DNA of 64,000 nt, from assembly GCF_022761115.1 (NCBI RefSeq), contig NZ_JAKWJS010000002.1:186001-250000 (forward strand). Direction: 5' to 3'. Made by a program: the position numbers and the translations under genes. This document shows, piece after piece, positions 16,854-26,700 of the stretch (its first letter is position 1; each line of letters begins with the position of its first letter). Origin of the DNA: Dyella sp. RRB7 (GTDB lineage: Bacteria > Pseudomonadota > Gammaproteobacteria > Xanthomonadales > Rhodanobacteraceae). The notes under the pieces were generated by a model. The model worked only from the letters and a program-made list of their open reading frames with translations, was not told the origin of the DNA and searched no databases.

Positions 16854-17633
16854 ATGCATACGTACCCGCCCCACCTGTCGAAGCCGCTTTCCGCCATCCT
16901 GGGCCAAGGCCACTTCGAAGCCTACTTTCAACCCAAATTCACGCGGGACTATCGGCTGGCAGGCGTTGAGACGCTTGCGCGGTGGCATCGCAAGGATGGT
17001 CGCCTGTTGACTCCCGGTGAATTCCTTCCGGCATGTATCGATCTAGGGCAGACCATGGCGCTGACCCAGGCCATGGCATTTCAGGCCATTCACACGGCAG
17101 CCTGCTGGCAAGCCCGGCAAGGAGCGCCGCTGAGCGTGGCCATCAATCTTCCGCCGCACTGTGTCAATGCCATTGTCCTGGACTATCTGCGACAGACGTT
17201 GCGGCAACACGGTGTCAGCCATCAGCAGATCATCATAGAGATCCTGGAGGATGCGCTGGAGCAGCCCACGGACACGTTTCTCGCGGCGCTGGAAGCATTT
17301 CGCCAGGAAGGTTTCCGCATTTCCATCGATGACTTCGGCACGGGCACGGCGGGCTTGCGTCGCCTGGTCGACTTTGAGGCGCACGAGGTCAAGATCGCCA
17401 GCTACTTCGTCAAGGGCGTGGGCAAGGATGCACGAAAGGCAACTCTTATCCAAAACATCATCGCGATGGCTGAGCAACTCGGCATGGACACGGTCCTGGA
17501 AGGGCTTGAGGAGCGCAGTGATCTTGCATGGACTTCCCATATCAAGTCGCCGCGCGTGCACCTTCAAGGTTTCATCCTGGCGCGCCCGATGTCATCACAC
17601 GATTTGCTGCTCGGTAGCCAGCAAGCGGCGTGA
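16854..17633 (+). CDS. EAL domain protein (c-di-GMP phosphodiesterase-like)
   Basis: A 259-residue cytoplasmic protein that is almost entirely an EAL domain, with no GGDEF, PAS or receiver domain. Signature sites are changed but mostly present: ETLARW for EAL, AINLPP for the Asn, IEILED for the Glu, SIDDFGTG complete, EVKIAS where KID is usual (Lys kept, Asp lost), LEGLEE for the second Glu and LQGFILARP for the Gln. It may degrade c-di-GMP or act as a binding protein. GGAGGA precedes the ATG at 16854. Confidence 0.88.
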   Translation: MHTYPPHLSKPLSAILGQGHFEAYFQPKFTRDYRLAGVETLARWHRKDGRLLTPGEFLPACIDLGQTMALTQAMAFQAIHTAACWQARQGAPLSVAINLPPHCVNAIVLDYLRQTLRQHGVSHQQIIIEILEDALEQPTDTFLAALEAFRQEGFRISIDDFGTGTAGLRRLVDFEAHEVKIASYFVKGVGKDARKATLIQNIIAMAEQLGMDTVLEGLEERSDLAWTSHIKSPRVHLQGFILARPMSSHDLLLGSQQAA

Positions 17634-17825
17634 AAAGAAGAGGCCTACCGAAACGATCGCCACCCTCAAGAAGCCTGTTTTCGCCCGCAACGCCGAGGCA
17701 GTTAAAGCACCACAAGCCCCCAATCATTGCCGTACACTTGAAACCACATCGTCGTTTCGTACGACCAAGCCATGGCTGCCGACTCGTTCCCGTTACGCTG
17801 GAACGATGGCCTACCGGGGGTAACA

Positions 17826-18605
17826 ATGCCGCTCTTCGACTATCCCGTCGCGGTATTCATCACCACGATACTTGTGCTTCTCATCGCGCACGAAGCGGGC
17901 TATCGGGCACGGCCAGGCATCCAGGGGCGCGACGCCGTATGGATGGACCAGATCCGCGAAATCCGCAATTTCATCGGGCTTCTTCTCAGCCTGCTCATCG
18001 GCTTCGCGATGTCGATGGCCTTGACCATCTACAATCAACGAGAGCAGCTCATCGTCGAGGAAGCCGGTGCGATTCAGTCGGCCTACTTGAGTTCCACGCT
18101 GCAGGACGATGCCGTCCGGCTTCAGTCGGCATCGCTGTTCGACCAATACCTGAAAACGCGCATCGCGGCTCTTGACGAAGATACGCCCCTGGCCGATCGA
18201 ACAGAGTCAATCAGCCAGTCCATGCGCATCCAGCGCCTGATGTGGAAGGGCCTCATGCAGCAGGCACCCCTTCATCCATCGCCCATTGTCGCCGGCTATG
18301 CCGAGGCGCTGAAGCAGATGTTCGGCCACGAAGCGGCCCAGAATGCGCTCTCCCACAACAGGGTACCCCTCGACATCTGGATACTCCTGAGCCTGTTATC
18401 GATCATGATTTCCATCGTTTCAGGTTACGGCGAACAACGTCGCATGCTGATTTCCGGGCTGATACCGGCCCTGATGATCGCCACGGCGTTGTGCCTGATG
18501 GCCGATCTTAGCTCCCCGGTATCCGGCTTCATCCACGTGCGCCCGGAAAGCCTAAGAGCCATGCAAGCCAACCTGGAGCTCATTCGTACGAGACAAGGCG
18601 CATAA
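17826..18605 (+). CDS. DUF4239-like (bestrophin-like) membrane protein
   Basis: A 259-residue inner-membrane protein. Hydrophobic segments lie at about residues 5-20, 48-66, 184-202 and 208-230, with a soluble helical region between (NQREQLIVEEAGAIQSAYLSSTL). This layout fits the DUF4239 family, which is distantly related to bestrophin channels; the role is unknown. The ATG at 17826 is preferred over one at 17772, which would add a poor leader. It stands alone behind the EAL gene. Confidence 0.75.
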   Translation: MPLFDYPVAVFITTILVLLIAHEAGYRARPGIQGRDAVWMDQIREIRNFIGLLLSLLIGFAMSMALTIYNQREQLIVEEAGAIQSAYLSSTLQDDAVRLQSASLFDQYLKTRIAALDEDTPLADRTESISQSMRIQRLMWKGLMQQAPLHPSPIVAGYAEALKQMFGHEAAQNALSHNRVPLDIWILLSLLSIMISIVSGYGEQRRMLISGLIPALMIATALCLMADLSSPVSGFIHVRPESLRAMQANLELIRTRQGA

Positions 18606-18935
18606 CATTCGAGCCTGGCAAGAAGTCACGCTCGCTCGGTCAAGACACCGGAATCTGGGATGCTCAGCCATATGATTCAGGCCGAGAAAAAGAAAGGCCG
18701 CATAGCGCAGTGGTCACCCTGATCTTCAACTCGATCCGCCCCTGCGCCGCAGCTCAGGTAAATACCGCCGCGGCAAACATATCGAAGATGGCGATTTCCA
18801 GTTGCCAATGCGACGAGGCAACCCAATTCGTGCCATCCGCAGTCCATATCGGCCCAGAGATGTGGGCGATGGCTGCGGCTAAAGCCGCCAGGGACCGGGC
18901 GGCCAGAAAAACGTCAAGCGACCCATAATTTCACG
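18606..18935. other. intergenic stretch with a possible gene fragment
   Basis: A plus-strand frame at 18710-18928 has no ribosome site. On the minus strand a protein-like stretch without a start codon (SLDVFLAARSLAALAAAIAH, later SHWQLEIAIFDMFAAAVF) runs between about 18910 and 18755 and could be the relic of a small membrane protein. Nothing certain. Confidence 0.3.
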
Positions 18936-19751
18936 TCAGAACTTGAACAGTCCGCCCAAGATGGGGCCATGGAAGCTGGGATTGGCGATGAAACCGCCAT
19001 TTGAATACTTGACCTTCTCAGCTCTGTATCCAGCCATCACCGAAAAACGCGGATTGAACTTGTAGCCCGCCGCTGCCATCAGGTCCCATGTGTAGTCGGA
19101 GCCGCCAGCCCCAGCGAGCACCCATCCGCTCACGAAAAATTCCGGAGTGAACGCGTGCTGCGCCTTGGCGCCAGCTATCGCATCCACCCAAGTCTTGGAG
19201 CCGTGGAAGCCAAGCAACTCCTGTGCGCCGAGGAAAACGTCGGCGGACGTGCTTACCGACCAGAGCCGGGCACCGGCCATAAGATCGATATTCGATGCGT
19301 CGCTCCAATACACCGAATAGCCAACGGCCGGCGTCCATTGCCAGACTTTTGCGCCGGCGTTTGCGCTCAAGCCGGGCTGCACCGTCACTTTGTCCGAGAA
19401 CTTGACGTAATCCAGATCGGAAAACAGAACAACCCTGCCATTGCGTGCCTCAACGACACCCATGCCGGCAAAGTCGATGACATCCCAGATTCTCGAAAAT
19501 CCAGCCTTCACGTGAAGCTTGAGGCCCGGCCCTGCTCCGACGTCACTGGATACGGATGGCGCCCAGAAGTATGGGGCAATCGTCCATTCCCATTTATTTG
19601 CCTCGGCGGTCGCCGTCAAGGACTCATTGAGATGGGTACTGGCTTCTTCCGCGGCGGCAGTGCCACAAACCATAAGAAGGGAGAGGCATGCGGCCACCAT
19701 CGTGCATACCGCCCTCATTCGCTTGGGGAGAAAACGCCGCTGGCATGTCAT
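18936..19751 (-). CDS. outer-membrane beta-barrel-like protein
   Basis: A 271-residue exported protein: signal peptide (RAVCTMVAACLSLLMVCGTAAAEE), then many short alternating strands (WEWTIAPYFWAPSVSSDV, AGYKFNPRFSVMAGYRAEKVKYS) and a C-terminal Phe (GGLFKF). This pattern fits an outer-membrane barrel, perhaps of the OmpW/porin-like hypothetical type. The upstream ATG at 19751 has a GGAG site. No operon partners; function unknown. Confidence 0.75.
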   Translation of the reverse strand: MTCQRRFLPKRMRAVCTMVAACLSLLMVCGTAAAEEASTHLNESLTATAEANKWEWTIAPYFWAPSVSSDVGAGPGLKLHVKAGFSRIWDVIDFAGMGVVEARNGRVVLFSDLDYVKFSDKVTVQPGLSANAGAKVWQWTPAVGYSVYWSDASNIDLMAGARLWSVSTSADVFLGAQELLGFHGSKTWVDAIAGAKAQHAFTPEFFVSGWVLAGAGGSDYTWDLMAAAGYKFNPRFSVMAGYRAEKVKYSNGGFIANPSFHGPILGGLFKF

Positions 19752-19981
19752 TGAGGCACTCCATGGAAACCCGTGATGGTCAGCATGAATCCTCCATCCA
19801 GCGCGGCAGTGAAAATATAGGACGTGTCCGAAAGCAGACTTAGCCGATGAGGCGCATAGTCAACGCCCCCTTGCTGAAATCCGCGCACCAAGCCACCTCG
19901 ACGCGCGCGAAGACGGTTCGCACTGGGTGACCCAAGCCGCTCGTCAGATCGAGCTTACCTACCAGGGAAGGACCTCAGAAC

Positions 19982-21163
19982 ATGCTTAAAACAACGTCCC
20001 GTATCATCACAAGGCATGCCTTGGCGGCTGCGGTGCTTGCATTGCTGACGACTTTCGGCGGCATGGAAACAGCAAAGGCATGCACGTCGCTGGTCTACCG
20101 TGACACGGCCGGTGGCACCTATGCCGGTCGAACGCTGGAATTACCGATGGAGCTGCCCTACCTCGTGTCTTATCTTCCGCCTGGCATGGAGATAGCGTCC
20201 CACGTGGCCGGACGTGATCCGCTTCGATTTCGAACGAAGTTCGGCATTCTCGCCATCACGGTTCCCAATGGCTCAGTGAAAGACCTGAAGATCGTCGAGG
20301 GCGTCAACGAGAAGGGCCTCACCTTCAGCTTGCTGGCCTTCGCTGGTGCGGCAGGCCCCGCCGACAATGCCGCCAAGACCAAGGCCGCGCTCGCGGCGAT
20401 TGATCTTGGCGCCTGGACCCTGGGTCAGTTCGAGACCGCTGCGGATGTAAAGTCCTCCCTGACCAAGCAAACCGTCGTTCTGTCCGCCCTGCGGGCATTG
20501 GGCGGTGCAAGAACGCCATTTCATTTCGTGGTGCACGACCGCACTGGCGCGTCGATCGTCATCGAGTTCGCCGACGGCAAGCAGACCATTTACGACAATC
20601 CGCTTGGCGTGATGACCAACGGCCCCGAGTTCTCGTGGCACCTGACCAACATGGACAATTATTCATTCCTGACGAATGTCGACAAGTCGACCGGAAAATT
20701 CGGTAGCCTCTCGGTGCGACAGCCGGACTCCGGCATTGCCACCGCAGGCCTGCCCTCATCCAATACTTCCGTCGGCCGATTTGTTCGCGCCGCCTACTAT
20801 GCCGAGTACGCGGAGAAAGTGGCGCCGCCAGCCGCCATGAGCACCCTCGCCCACATCATGAACAACTTCGATCGCCCCAAGAACATCACCATCGATGCGC
20901 GTGGCTCCGGCGGTCTTGAGGTCGAGGGCGCGTCGCCACAGTCAGCCGCCAACTACACGACCGAATATACGTCGTGGACATCGCTGACTGATCTCAACAG
21001 TCGGCTACTTCTCATTCGCACCTACGACGGTACCAACTACGTCAAGTTTGACTTGACGCGACTGGCGGCACTTAAGGAGGTGAGGTTGATACCGCTGGCG
21101 GACGTCGGACAGCTTTCCGTTCTTGATGCAACCGATCAACTCATCGCCGCCCAGGTCCCCTGA
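19982..21163 (+). CDS. choloylglycine hydrolase family protein (linear amide C-N hydrolase), exported
   Basis: A 393-residue Ntn-hydrolase of the penicillin V acylase/bile salt hydrolase family. A signal peptide ends at AKA, so Cys34 (AKA-CTSLVYRDTAGG) becomes the N-terminal nucleophile after cleavage. Other family segments are GRTLE, the Asn in MTNGPEF and the late Arg region. Gram-negative members can cleave penicillin V and, in some species, acyl-homoserine lactones; which applies here cannot be told. An AAGGA site precedes the ATG. Stand-alone, followed by a large hairpin. Confidence 0.9.
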   Translation: MLKTTSRIITRHALAAAVLALLTTFGGMETAKACTSLVYRDTAGGTYAGRTLELPMELPYLVSYLPPGMEIASHVAGRDPLRFRTKFGILAITVPNGSVKDLKIVEGVNEKGLTFSLLAFAGAAGPADNAAKTKAALAAIDLGAWTLGQFETAADVKSSLTKQTVVLSALRALGGARTPFHFVVHDRTGASIVIEFADGKQTIYDNPLGVMTNGPEFSWHLTNMDNYSFLTNVDKSTGKFGSLSVRQPDSGIATAGLPSSNTSVGRFVRAAYYAEYAEKVAPPAAMSTLAHIMNNFDRPKNITIDARGSGGLEVEGASPQSAANYTTEYTSWTSLTDLNSRLLLIRTYDGTNYVKFDLTRLAALKEVRLIPLADVGQLSVLDATDQLIAAQVP

Positions 21164-21202
21164 GGCAATCCACTCCGGCTCCTACCTGCGGACGTCACCC
21201 GC

Positions 21203-21244
21203 GTCGCCCACGGCGCCCCTGGTTCAATTGGCGCCGCGGGCGAC
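21203..21244 (+). terminator. large terminator-like hairpin
   Basis: Arms GTCGCCC-A-CGGCGCC and GGCGCCG-C-GGGCGAC form a 15-position stem with one mismatch around a 12-base loop, 40 bases after the choloylglycine hydrolase stop. No U run. Confidence 0.45.
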
Positions 21245-21396
21245 CAAGTTGAAGATAGCCAATATCTGCTGCGAGGGCGGTCACATGTCTGCGCCGACCG
21301 ATGCGGCGTATCCATGGGCATCCATCAACCCAGGCATCAACCGTCGAGGAAGCAGCCCGTGCCTTGACCGCCGGGCATGCCTTCAATGACCTCAAT

Positions 21397-21693
21397 CTAC
21401 CCTTGGACAAGCATCAGCAGCAGCGTGATCAACGACCCAGTGCCGAGCCCGGCAAGGCAAGTGGTGAACGTCCTGGTCCGCGAGCTGATGATCACGCAGC
21501 CGATGATGACCGCTCCGGCCACGATGGGTCCAATCAGCAGGACGGAATAGACATAGTCGACATCCTTGTACCGATTACTCTGGTAGATCAGCAATCGACC
21601 AAGAAAGATCAGCAGTGGCACAACGCCAAGATAAGCGAGGAACGCTCCAACCCATCCGAGAGAAGGCGCGGGAGTGAGTGTCGATCTTGGCAT
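21397..21693 (-). CDS. small membrane protein, unknown
   Basis: A 98-residue protein with three predicted membrane segments (LGWVGAFLAYLGVVPLLIFLG, YSVLLIGPIVAGAVIIGCVII and a C-terminal LAGLGTGSLITLLLMLVQ). The ATG at 21693 is chosen because it gives a short hydrophilic start; an AAGG lies somewhat far upstream. I do not recognise the family. Neighbours give no hint. Confidence 0.6.
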   Translation of the reverse strand: MPRSTLTPAPSLGWVGAFLAYLGVVPLLIFLGRLLIYQSNRYKDVDYVYSVLLIGPIVAGAVIIGCVIISSRTRTFTTCLAGLGTGSLITLLLMLVQG

Positions 21694-21877
21694 GACGATA
21701 GGTCGACCTTGCAAACAAGCGTTGCCGCCGTGGCCCACCGTGGACGCAGCTGACTAGCGAAGCATAGGAATCGCCGCACAGCACACATATCGGACGCGAC
21801 GCATTTGTGACGACAAGATGGCCTCGTCCTGCGTGCAAAAAACGCTGCATCACCATCGCCAATCCGTCGAACAAGAT

Positions 21878-22075
21878 TCAGATGGATGACGTCTCCGTCG
21901 CTTTCCCTTCGGCCTGATGAGACATCCTCCATTTCAGGCGGAGTTCCTGGCGACGCCGAGGAGAGGAGAAGATGTAGTGATTGAGCGCATCGAGGAATCT
22001 GCTTTGTTGCTCCTTGTTCAGTGCGCTGAAGTCAAGAAGCATCTTGCTGACCCTGTTACCAATCGACCTTTCCAT
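21878..22075 (-). CDS. small hypothetical protein
   Basis: A 65-residue basic protein (MLLDFSALNKEQQSRFLDAL, then HYIFSSPRRRQELRLKWR). The ATG at 22075 has AGGGA just upstream; inner starts are possible. No signal or membrane segment. It is probably a helical cytoplasmic protein. It lies downstream of, and on the same strand as, the first RcsB-like regulator, but 190 bases away. Confidence 0.5.
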   Translation of the reverse strand: MERSIGNRVSKMLLDFSALNKEQQSRFLDALNHYIFSSPRRRQELRLKWRMSHQAEGKATETSSI

Positions 22076-22267
22076 ATCCCTGCACTTCCCTAAATTCACC
22101 GTGTGGTCAGACGCCAACCACAATCTGCACGTGAGCGTAAGGACAAGCAGGGCGAAACATCATAGGACAAGGCTGATGGAATGCGGCGCGGCATATCGCA
22201 TCACGCTAAATGTGATGCAGTGCACATCGCCGGCAACAATGTTGGCATCAGGCCTATCCAGCCCACC

Positions 22268-22957
22268 TCATTCGTCTTCATCGGCGCTGGTCGCGTCCTT
22301 GCGAGAAGCTTGCGATGCCTGGATCAAGCCGTTCGTAATGGCGTACTGAAAAATATCCCGGTCGCCACGCAGACCAAGCTTCTTCATGGCGGACAACTTT
22401 TGCGTACTGATGGTCTTGGGGCTGCGACCAACGCGCTCACCGATCTCCGTCAGCGACAGCCCCTCGGCAAACATGCGCAGCACTTCACTCTCGCGCTTGC
22501 TCAAGTGGGCCGCGCCAGATTTTGCGTCTTCCACCTCGGCCTGATCCACCAATTGCCGCGCATGCGGAGAAAGGTAAGTGCGATTGGCGTAGGCGGCACG
22601 AATCGCCTCTTCAAGGCAATCGTAGTGATCGGCCTTGCTTACAATGGCCGATACGCCCACGTCCATTGCACCACGAAGCAACTGGGGGTTCTCGGCGCTG
22701 GTCAGCAGCGCCAAACGCACTTGCGGAAAGCGACGGCGCAGGAAGCGCAACAACGTGATGCCATCTCCATAGCGCCCCTGGGGCATCGAGAAGTCCGCAA
22801 CCACAACGTCGACCACCTGGTGGCCAAGCAGTTCCACCAGCTGAGTGGAATCGCTGGCCAGCCCCATGATGGTGACGTCCGGCACCTTGGCAAGCACCTG
22901 TTCTGCGCCGGCCAACAAGGCGGGATGGTCATCGGCGATCGCTACTCGAATGCTCAA
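22268..22957 (-). CDS. RcsB-like response regulator (NarL/FixJ type)
   Basis: A 229-residue two-component regulator. The receiver has the acidic pair in VAIADDHPALL, the phosphorylatable Asp in VVVADFSMPQG (near residue 55) and the Lys in IVSKADHYD. The C-terminal LuxR-type helix-turn-helix is LSKRESEVLRMFAEGLSLTEIGERVGRSPKTISTQKLSAM, with the STQK spelling seen in RcsB. The start is probably the TTG at 22957, which has GGAG upstream; an ATG at 23011 would add 18 unlikely residues. It is divergent from a second, related regulator. Confidence 0.88.
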   Translation of the reverse strand: MSIRVAIADDHPALLAGAEQVLAKVPDVTIMGLASDSTQLVELLGHQVVDVVVADFSMPQGRYGDGITLLRFLRRRFPQVRLALLTSAENPQLLRGAMDVGVSAIVSKADHYDCLEEAIRAAYANRTYLSPHARQLVDQAEVEDAKSGAAHLSKRESEVLRMFAEGLSLTEIGERVGRSPKTISTQKLSAMKKLGLRGDRDIFQYAITNGLIQASQASRKDATSADEDE

Positions 22958-23094
22958 GGGAGCTGCTCCGCAGACTGCTGGCAAAGGAAGACACCAAGAC
23001 GATGGTGCCATGCGCGACACGCTAGTATCTATAATACGTCCACGACAGCCATCGACCAGCAGCACGTCGTGACCAGCAGCCTTCGGGAGGGCTT

Positions 23095-23763
23095 GTGGAA
23101 AGTTCACATATCCGGGTCGCCATTGCCGATGACCATCCGGTAATTCGGCTCGGTATCGAAGGGGCGCTGGCCGACATACCCATGCTGCACCTGGTGGGTG
23201 CCTGCAGCAACTCGACCGACCTGATAGCGCTGCTGGACACGAAAGCTTGCGACGTCCTGGTCACCGACTATGCCATGCCCGGCGGCGAGCATGGCGATGG
23301 ACTCGAGCTTATTACCTTTTTGCAGCATCGCTATCCGGCCATGGCGATTGTGGTGCTGACGGGTATCGATCGCCCCGCCGTCGTACAGGCCTTGTTATCT
23401 CAAGGCGTCGTGAACATCGTGAGCAAGGCTGACGATATGACGCACTTGGCCACGGCGGTGCATGCGGCCTATGTGCGGCGGCGCTACTTGTCCCCTGCCC
23501 TCGCCTCATGGGCCGCGCCGGCCAAGCGGACACGGGCGTTGCCCAGGCTGTCACCTCGCGAACGGGAAGTGCTATCGCTGTGCGTGCGAGGCGCCACCAT
23601 CACGGAAATCGCCGAGCGCCTGCAACGCAGCAAGCAGACCGTCAGCACCCAGAAAATCAGCGGCATGGCCAAGCTTGGCATCGAAAAGGACGCCGACCTT
23701 TTCAGGCATGCGACGGAACTGGGGCTCATGGCTGACCCGGACGATACGGATACCACCGGCTAG
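23095..23763 (+). CDS. RcsB-like response regulator (NarL/FixJ type), paralogue
   Basis: A 222-residue regulator closely related to its divergent neighbour. Receiver sites: VAIADDHPVIR, Asp near residue 58 in VLVTDYAMPGG, Lys in IVSKADDM. DNA-binding domain: LSPREREVLSLCVRGATITEIAERLQRSKQTVSTQKISGM. It starts at a GTG with GGAGG five bases upstream. It converges with the hybrid kinase gene (36-base gap), so regulator and kinase are not co-transcribed but are physically linked. Confidence 0.9.
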   Translation: MESSHIRVAIADDHPVIRLGIEGALADIPMLHLVGACSNSTDLIALLDTKACDVLVTDYAMPGGEHGDGLELITFLQHRYPAMAIVVLTGIDRPAVVQALLSQGVVNIVSKADDMTHLATAVHAAYVRRRYLSPALASWAAPAKRTRALPRLSPREREVLSLCVRGATITEIAERLQRSKQTVSTQKISGMAKLGIEKDADLFRHATELGLMADPDDTDTTG

Positions 23764-23799
23764 CCGCTCGGCGCCGAACCGTAGCGCGGCAAGATCCGG

Positions 23800-26700
23800 T
23801 CACGGACCCAATTCGCGCTCGTAGCGGCCAAGCACCGCATCCAGCACCGACACGAGATGGCGCAGGTCGTCCTGAAGCTCGTCGACAGCGTGCTCCATCA
23901 GGAGGATTTCTAAGGTGGAACATTCCTCGGCCTCCTGGGTTTCCTTCAGCATCAACAGCACGCCCTTGAAAGCGTGCACCTTGTCGATGAGCACTTTCCG
24001 GTCGCCTTGCTCCATGGCCTGGATAAGAATCGCCAGGTCATGCCGCCCGTTTTCCACGAATACCCGCCTGACCTTTTCGGAAAACAAGCGGCGCTCCGGC
24101 GCGGCGGCCTGCTCATTCCCCCTTGGCGTTGACGCGGGTGGCGGAGCGACCTTGACCGTATCGTGGGCGTAGCGACCAAGTACTTCGTCCAGACGCTCCA
24201 GCGTCAGCGGCTTGAGCAGCAGGTCATCGATGCCTGCTTCGTTGCATCGCACTTTTTCACTAGCCAGCGCCGTGGCCGTGATAGCAAGAATGGGCAACGC
24301 CACTCCGCGCTCGCGCAAGGCCATGGCCAGCTCGTAACCATTCATCGCCGGCATGTTGATGTCGGTGAGCACCGCCGCATAGGTATCCGGCCGCCACTTG
24401 CGCAGGGCCACGGCGCCATCTTCGGCGGCATCCACGCGAAAGCCCAGTGCTTCCAACTGTTGCTGGATCAACTCGCGATTGACCGGATTGTCCTCCACCA
24501 ACAGCACCGCTCCCCTGCTGCCGGGCGTGACCTGCGGCGGCAGTTCCGCCAACGCAGGGGCCAGCGGCATCTCCTGGATCGCCGCCAGCAGCGCCTTGCT
24601 GGCATAGCAGGACACCACCATCTGGCCCTCCCGCATCACCGGGATCAGCGGCCCGTTGCCTTGCGCGCGGATGACTCGCTCATGCAGCGCAAGCAATCGG
24701 CCCTCGTCTTCCAGCGGCCAGGATCGCGCCTCACCGATGATCAGCAGCAGGCGGCGCTTCGCCTCGCCCTGCAGGTCGGCAGGCTGGGAAATGACGGTGA
24801 CCGATGCGCCCCATGTTTTCAGCAGAGCACCGATCTCGGAACGCCATTCCGCTGCCGCCGACAGCAGGGTGATTTGCCATCCGGCGAGCGGCCTGGTGCG
24901 CGGATGCTCGCCCTCGGCAGGCGTCACCGGGATATCCAGGGTAAAGACGCTGCCCACGCCCTGGGTGCTCTGGGCATGGATCTGTCCACCCAAAAGCTGC
25001 GCCAGTTGACGGCACAGAGCCAGGCCAAGCCCGCTGCCGCCATAGCGGCGGGAAATGCTGGCATCGGCCTGCGAAAAGGGTTCGAACAACTGGCTAAGCT
25101 GCGTTTCACTCATGCCGATGCCCGAGTCCACGACCTGGAAGCGCAGTTGCAAGGCATGCTCGGCACTCGCCTCACCCGCAGCCACGGACAACACGATACG
25201 CCCCGAATCGGTGAACTTCACCGCGTTGCTCAACAGGTTGTGGATGATCTGGCGGATGCGGTGAACGTCCGAGACGTAGCTCTCTTCCAGCGCCGGATCG
25301 ATCGCGTAATAGAGCTGAACCCCCTTGCGCTGCGTTTCCGGGGCATAGAGCAACGCGGCCTGTTCCACCAGGGGCCGCAGCATGAACGGCACCAGATCGA
25401 TATCGAGCTGGCCTGCCTCGATCTTGGAGAAATCCAGGACGTCGCTGATGGTCGCCAGCAAGGCATCGGCCGACAAACGGATACGATCCAGACGTTCGCG
25501 CTGGGGCAGATCCAGCTTCGATCGCGACAGCAGCTCCAGATGGCCCAGCACGCCGTTGAGTGGCGTACGAATCTCGTGGCTCATGGTGGCCACGAAGGCT
25601 GTCTTGGCCCGACTGGCGGATTCGGCGGCAAGACGCGCGCGCTCCGAATCCTGTCGCGCGCGCCGCAGCTTCTCCTCCAGCTCGGCCTGTATCGTCACGT
25701 CGCGCAATACGCAGACCCAGGCGGGATGTTTTCGATAGGCGGCAAGCGCCATGGACACCTGCAGGCTTCGCGGGCGCTTGCCTTCGCCCTTTTCCACCCA
25801 CTGGAACTCCTGCTGTGTCTTCGGCCATTTTGCCTTGGCGTGCACGGCCAGCTGCGCATACAGCTCAGCCATGGCCGCGGCGCCACCATCGCCGGCCATG
25901 TCCCGCGCCACCTCGTTTTCCAGTATCGGCGTGCCGGTGTCCGGATCGAGCAGGCACAGCCCCGCCGGGGATGTTTCGATGATGATCCGGCTCAATTCCT
26001 CGCTTTCATACACGCGCGAGGCATCGGCAAGGGCGGGCTCGAAGACACGGCGGTCCAGCCGCCACAACACCACCCACAGCAGGGCCAGGGTGATCAGCGT
26101 GATGCCCGCGCTGATGGCCAGCCGGCCACCGGTCTGGGCCAGCAAGTCACGCCAGCCATAGCGATAGACCAGGTTCCAGTCCACCTGTGGAAGTGGCGCT
26201 ATCAACAGGTAACTTCCCCCCTCGCGAAAGCGCACTGACGCACCGGCGTCCGCCGGTAGACGCAGATGGGCCAGCAGGGCTTCCGGGGCCACCGGCCACG
26301 AACCACTCTCCGCCACGCGGTCACCCTTGGTGGTGACGATGGCGAATGCACCGGACGAGGTGGCGGCAAGGCGCGCCTTGAGGTTGGCGATGGGCTCGAA
26401 CGTTACCCGCCGGAAATAGGGCTTGCCGTCCACTGCCAGCAATGACGCGCCTACCAGCGACGGCTGCAGGTCCAGCGGATTGACGCCGTAGGCAAAGCGG
26501 GTCCAGCCGTCGCCGGCCGATCCTTGCATGGGGTGGGCGCCATCCCAGCGATCCGCCTGCGAACGAAGTAACGCAAACGCCTCGTCTCGAGTGCTCACCT
26601 TGAGCGCGCGAAGCAGCTCGCCCTCATCGCGCACGCCGGTAAACGCGAACAAGCTGCCCTTAGGTTCGTAGCCGTAGATCGTCACCGAGCCCTTGAATTC

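Noticed and set aside
18710-18928. 72-residue plus-strand frame
   Set aside because: No ribosome site, no family, and a protein-like minus-strand frame overlaps it.
24163-26238. 691-residue plus-strand open frame
   Set aside because: Antisense to the hybrid kinase gene, whose domains are unmistakable on the other strand.
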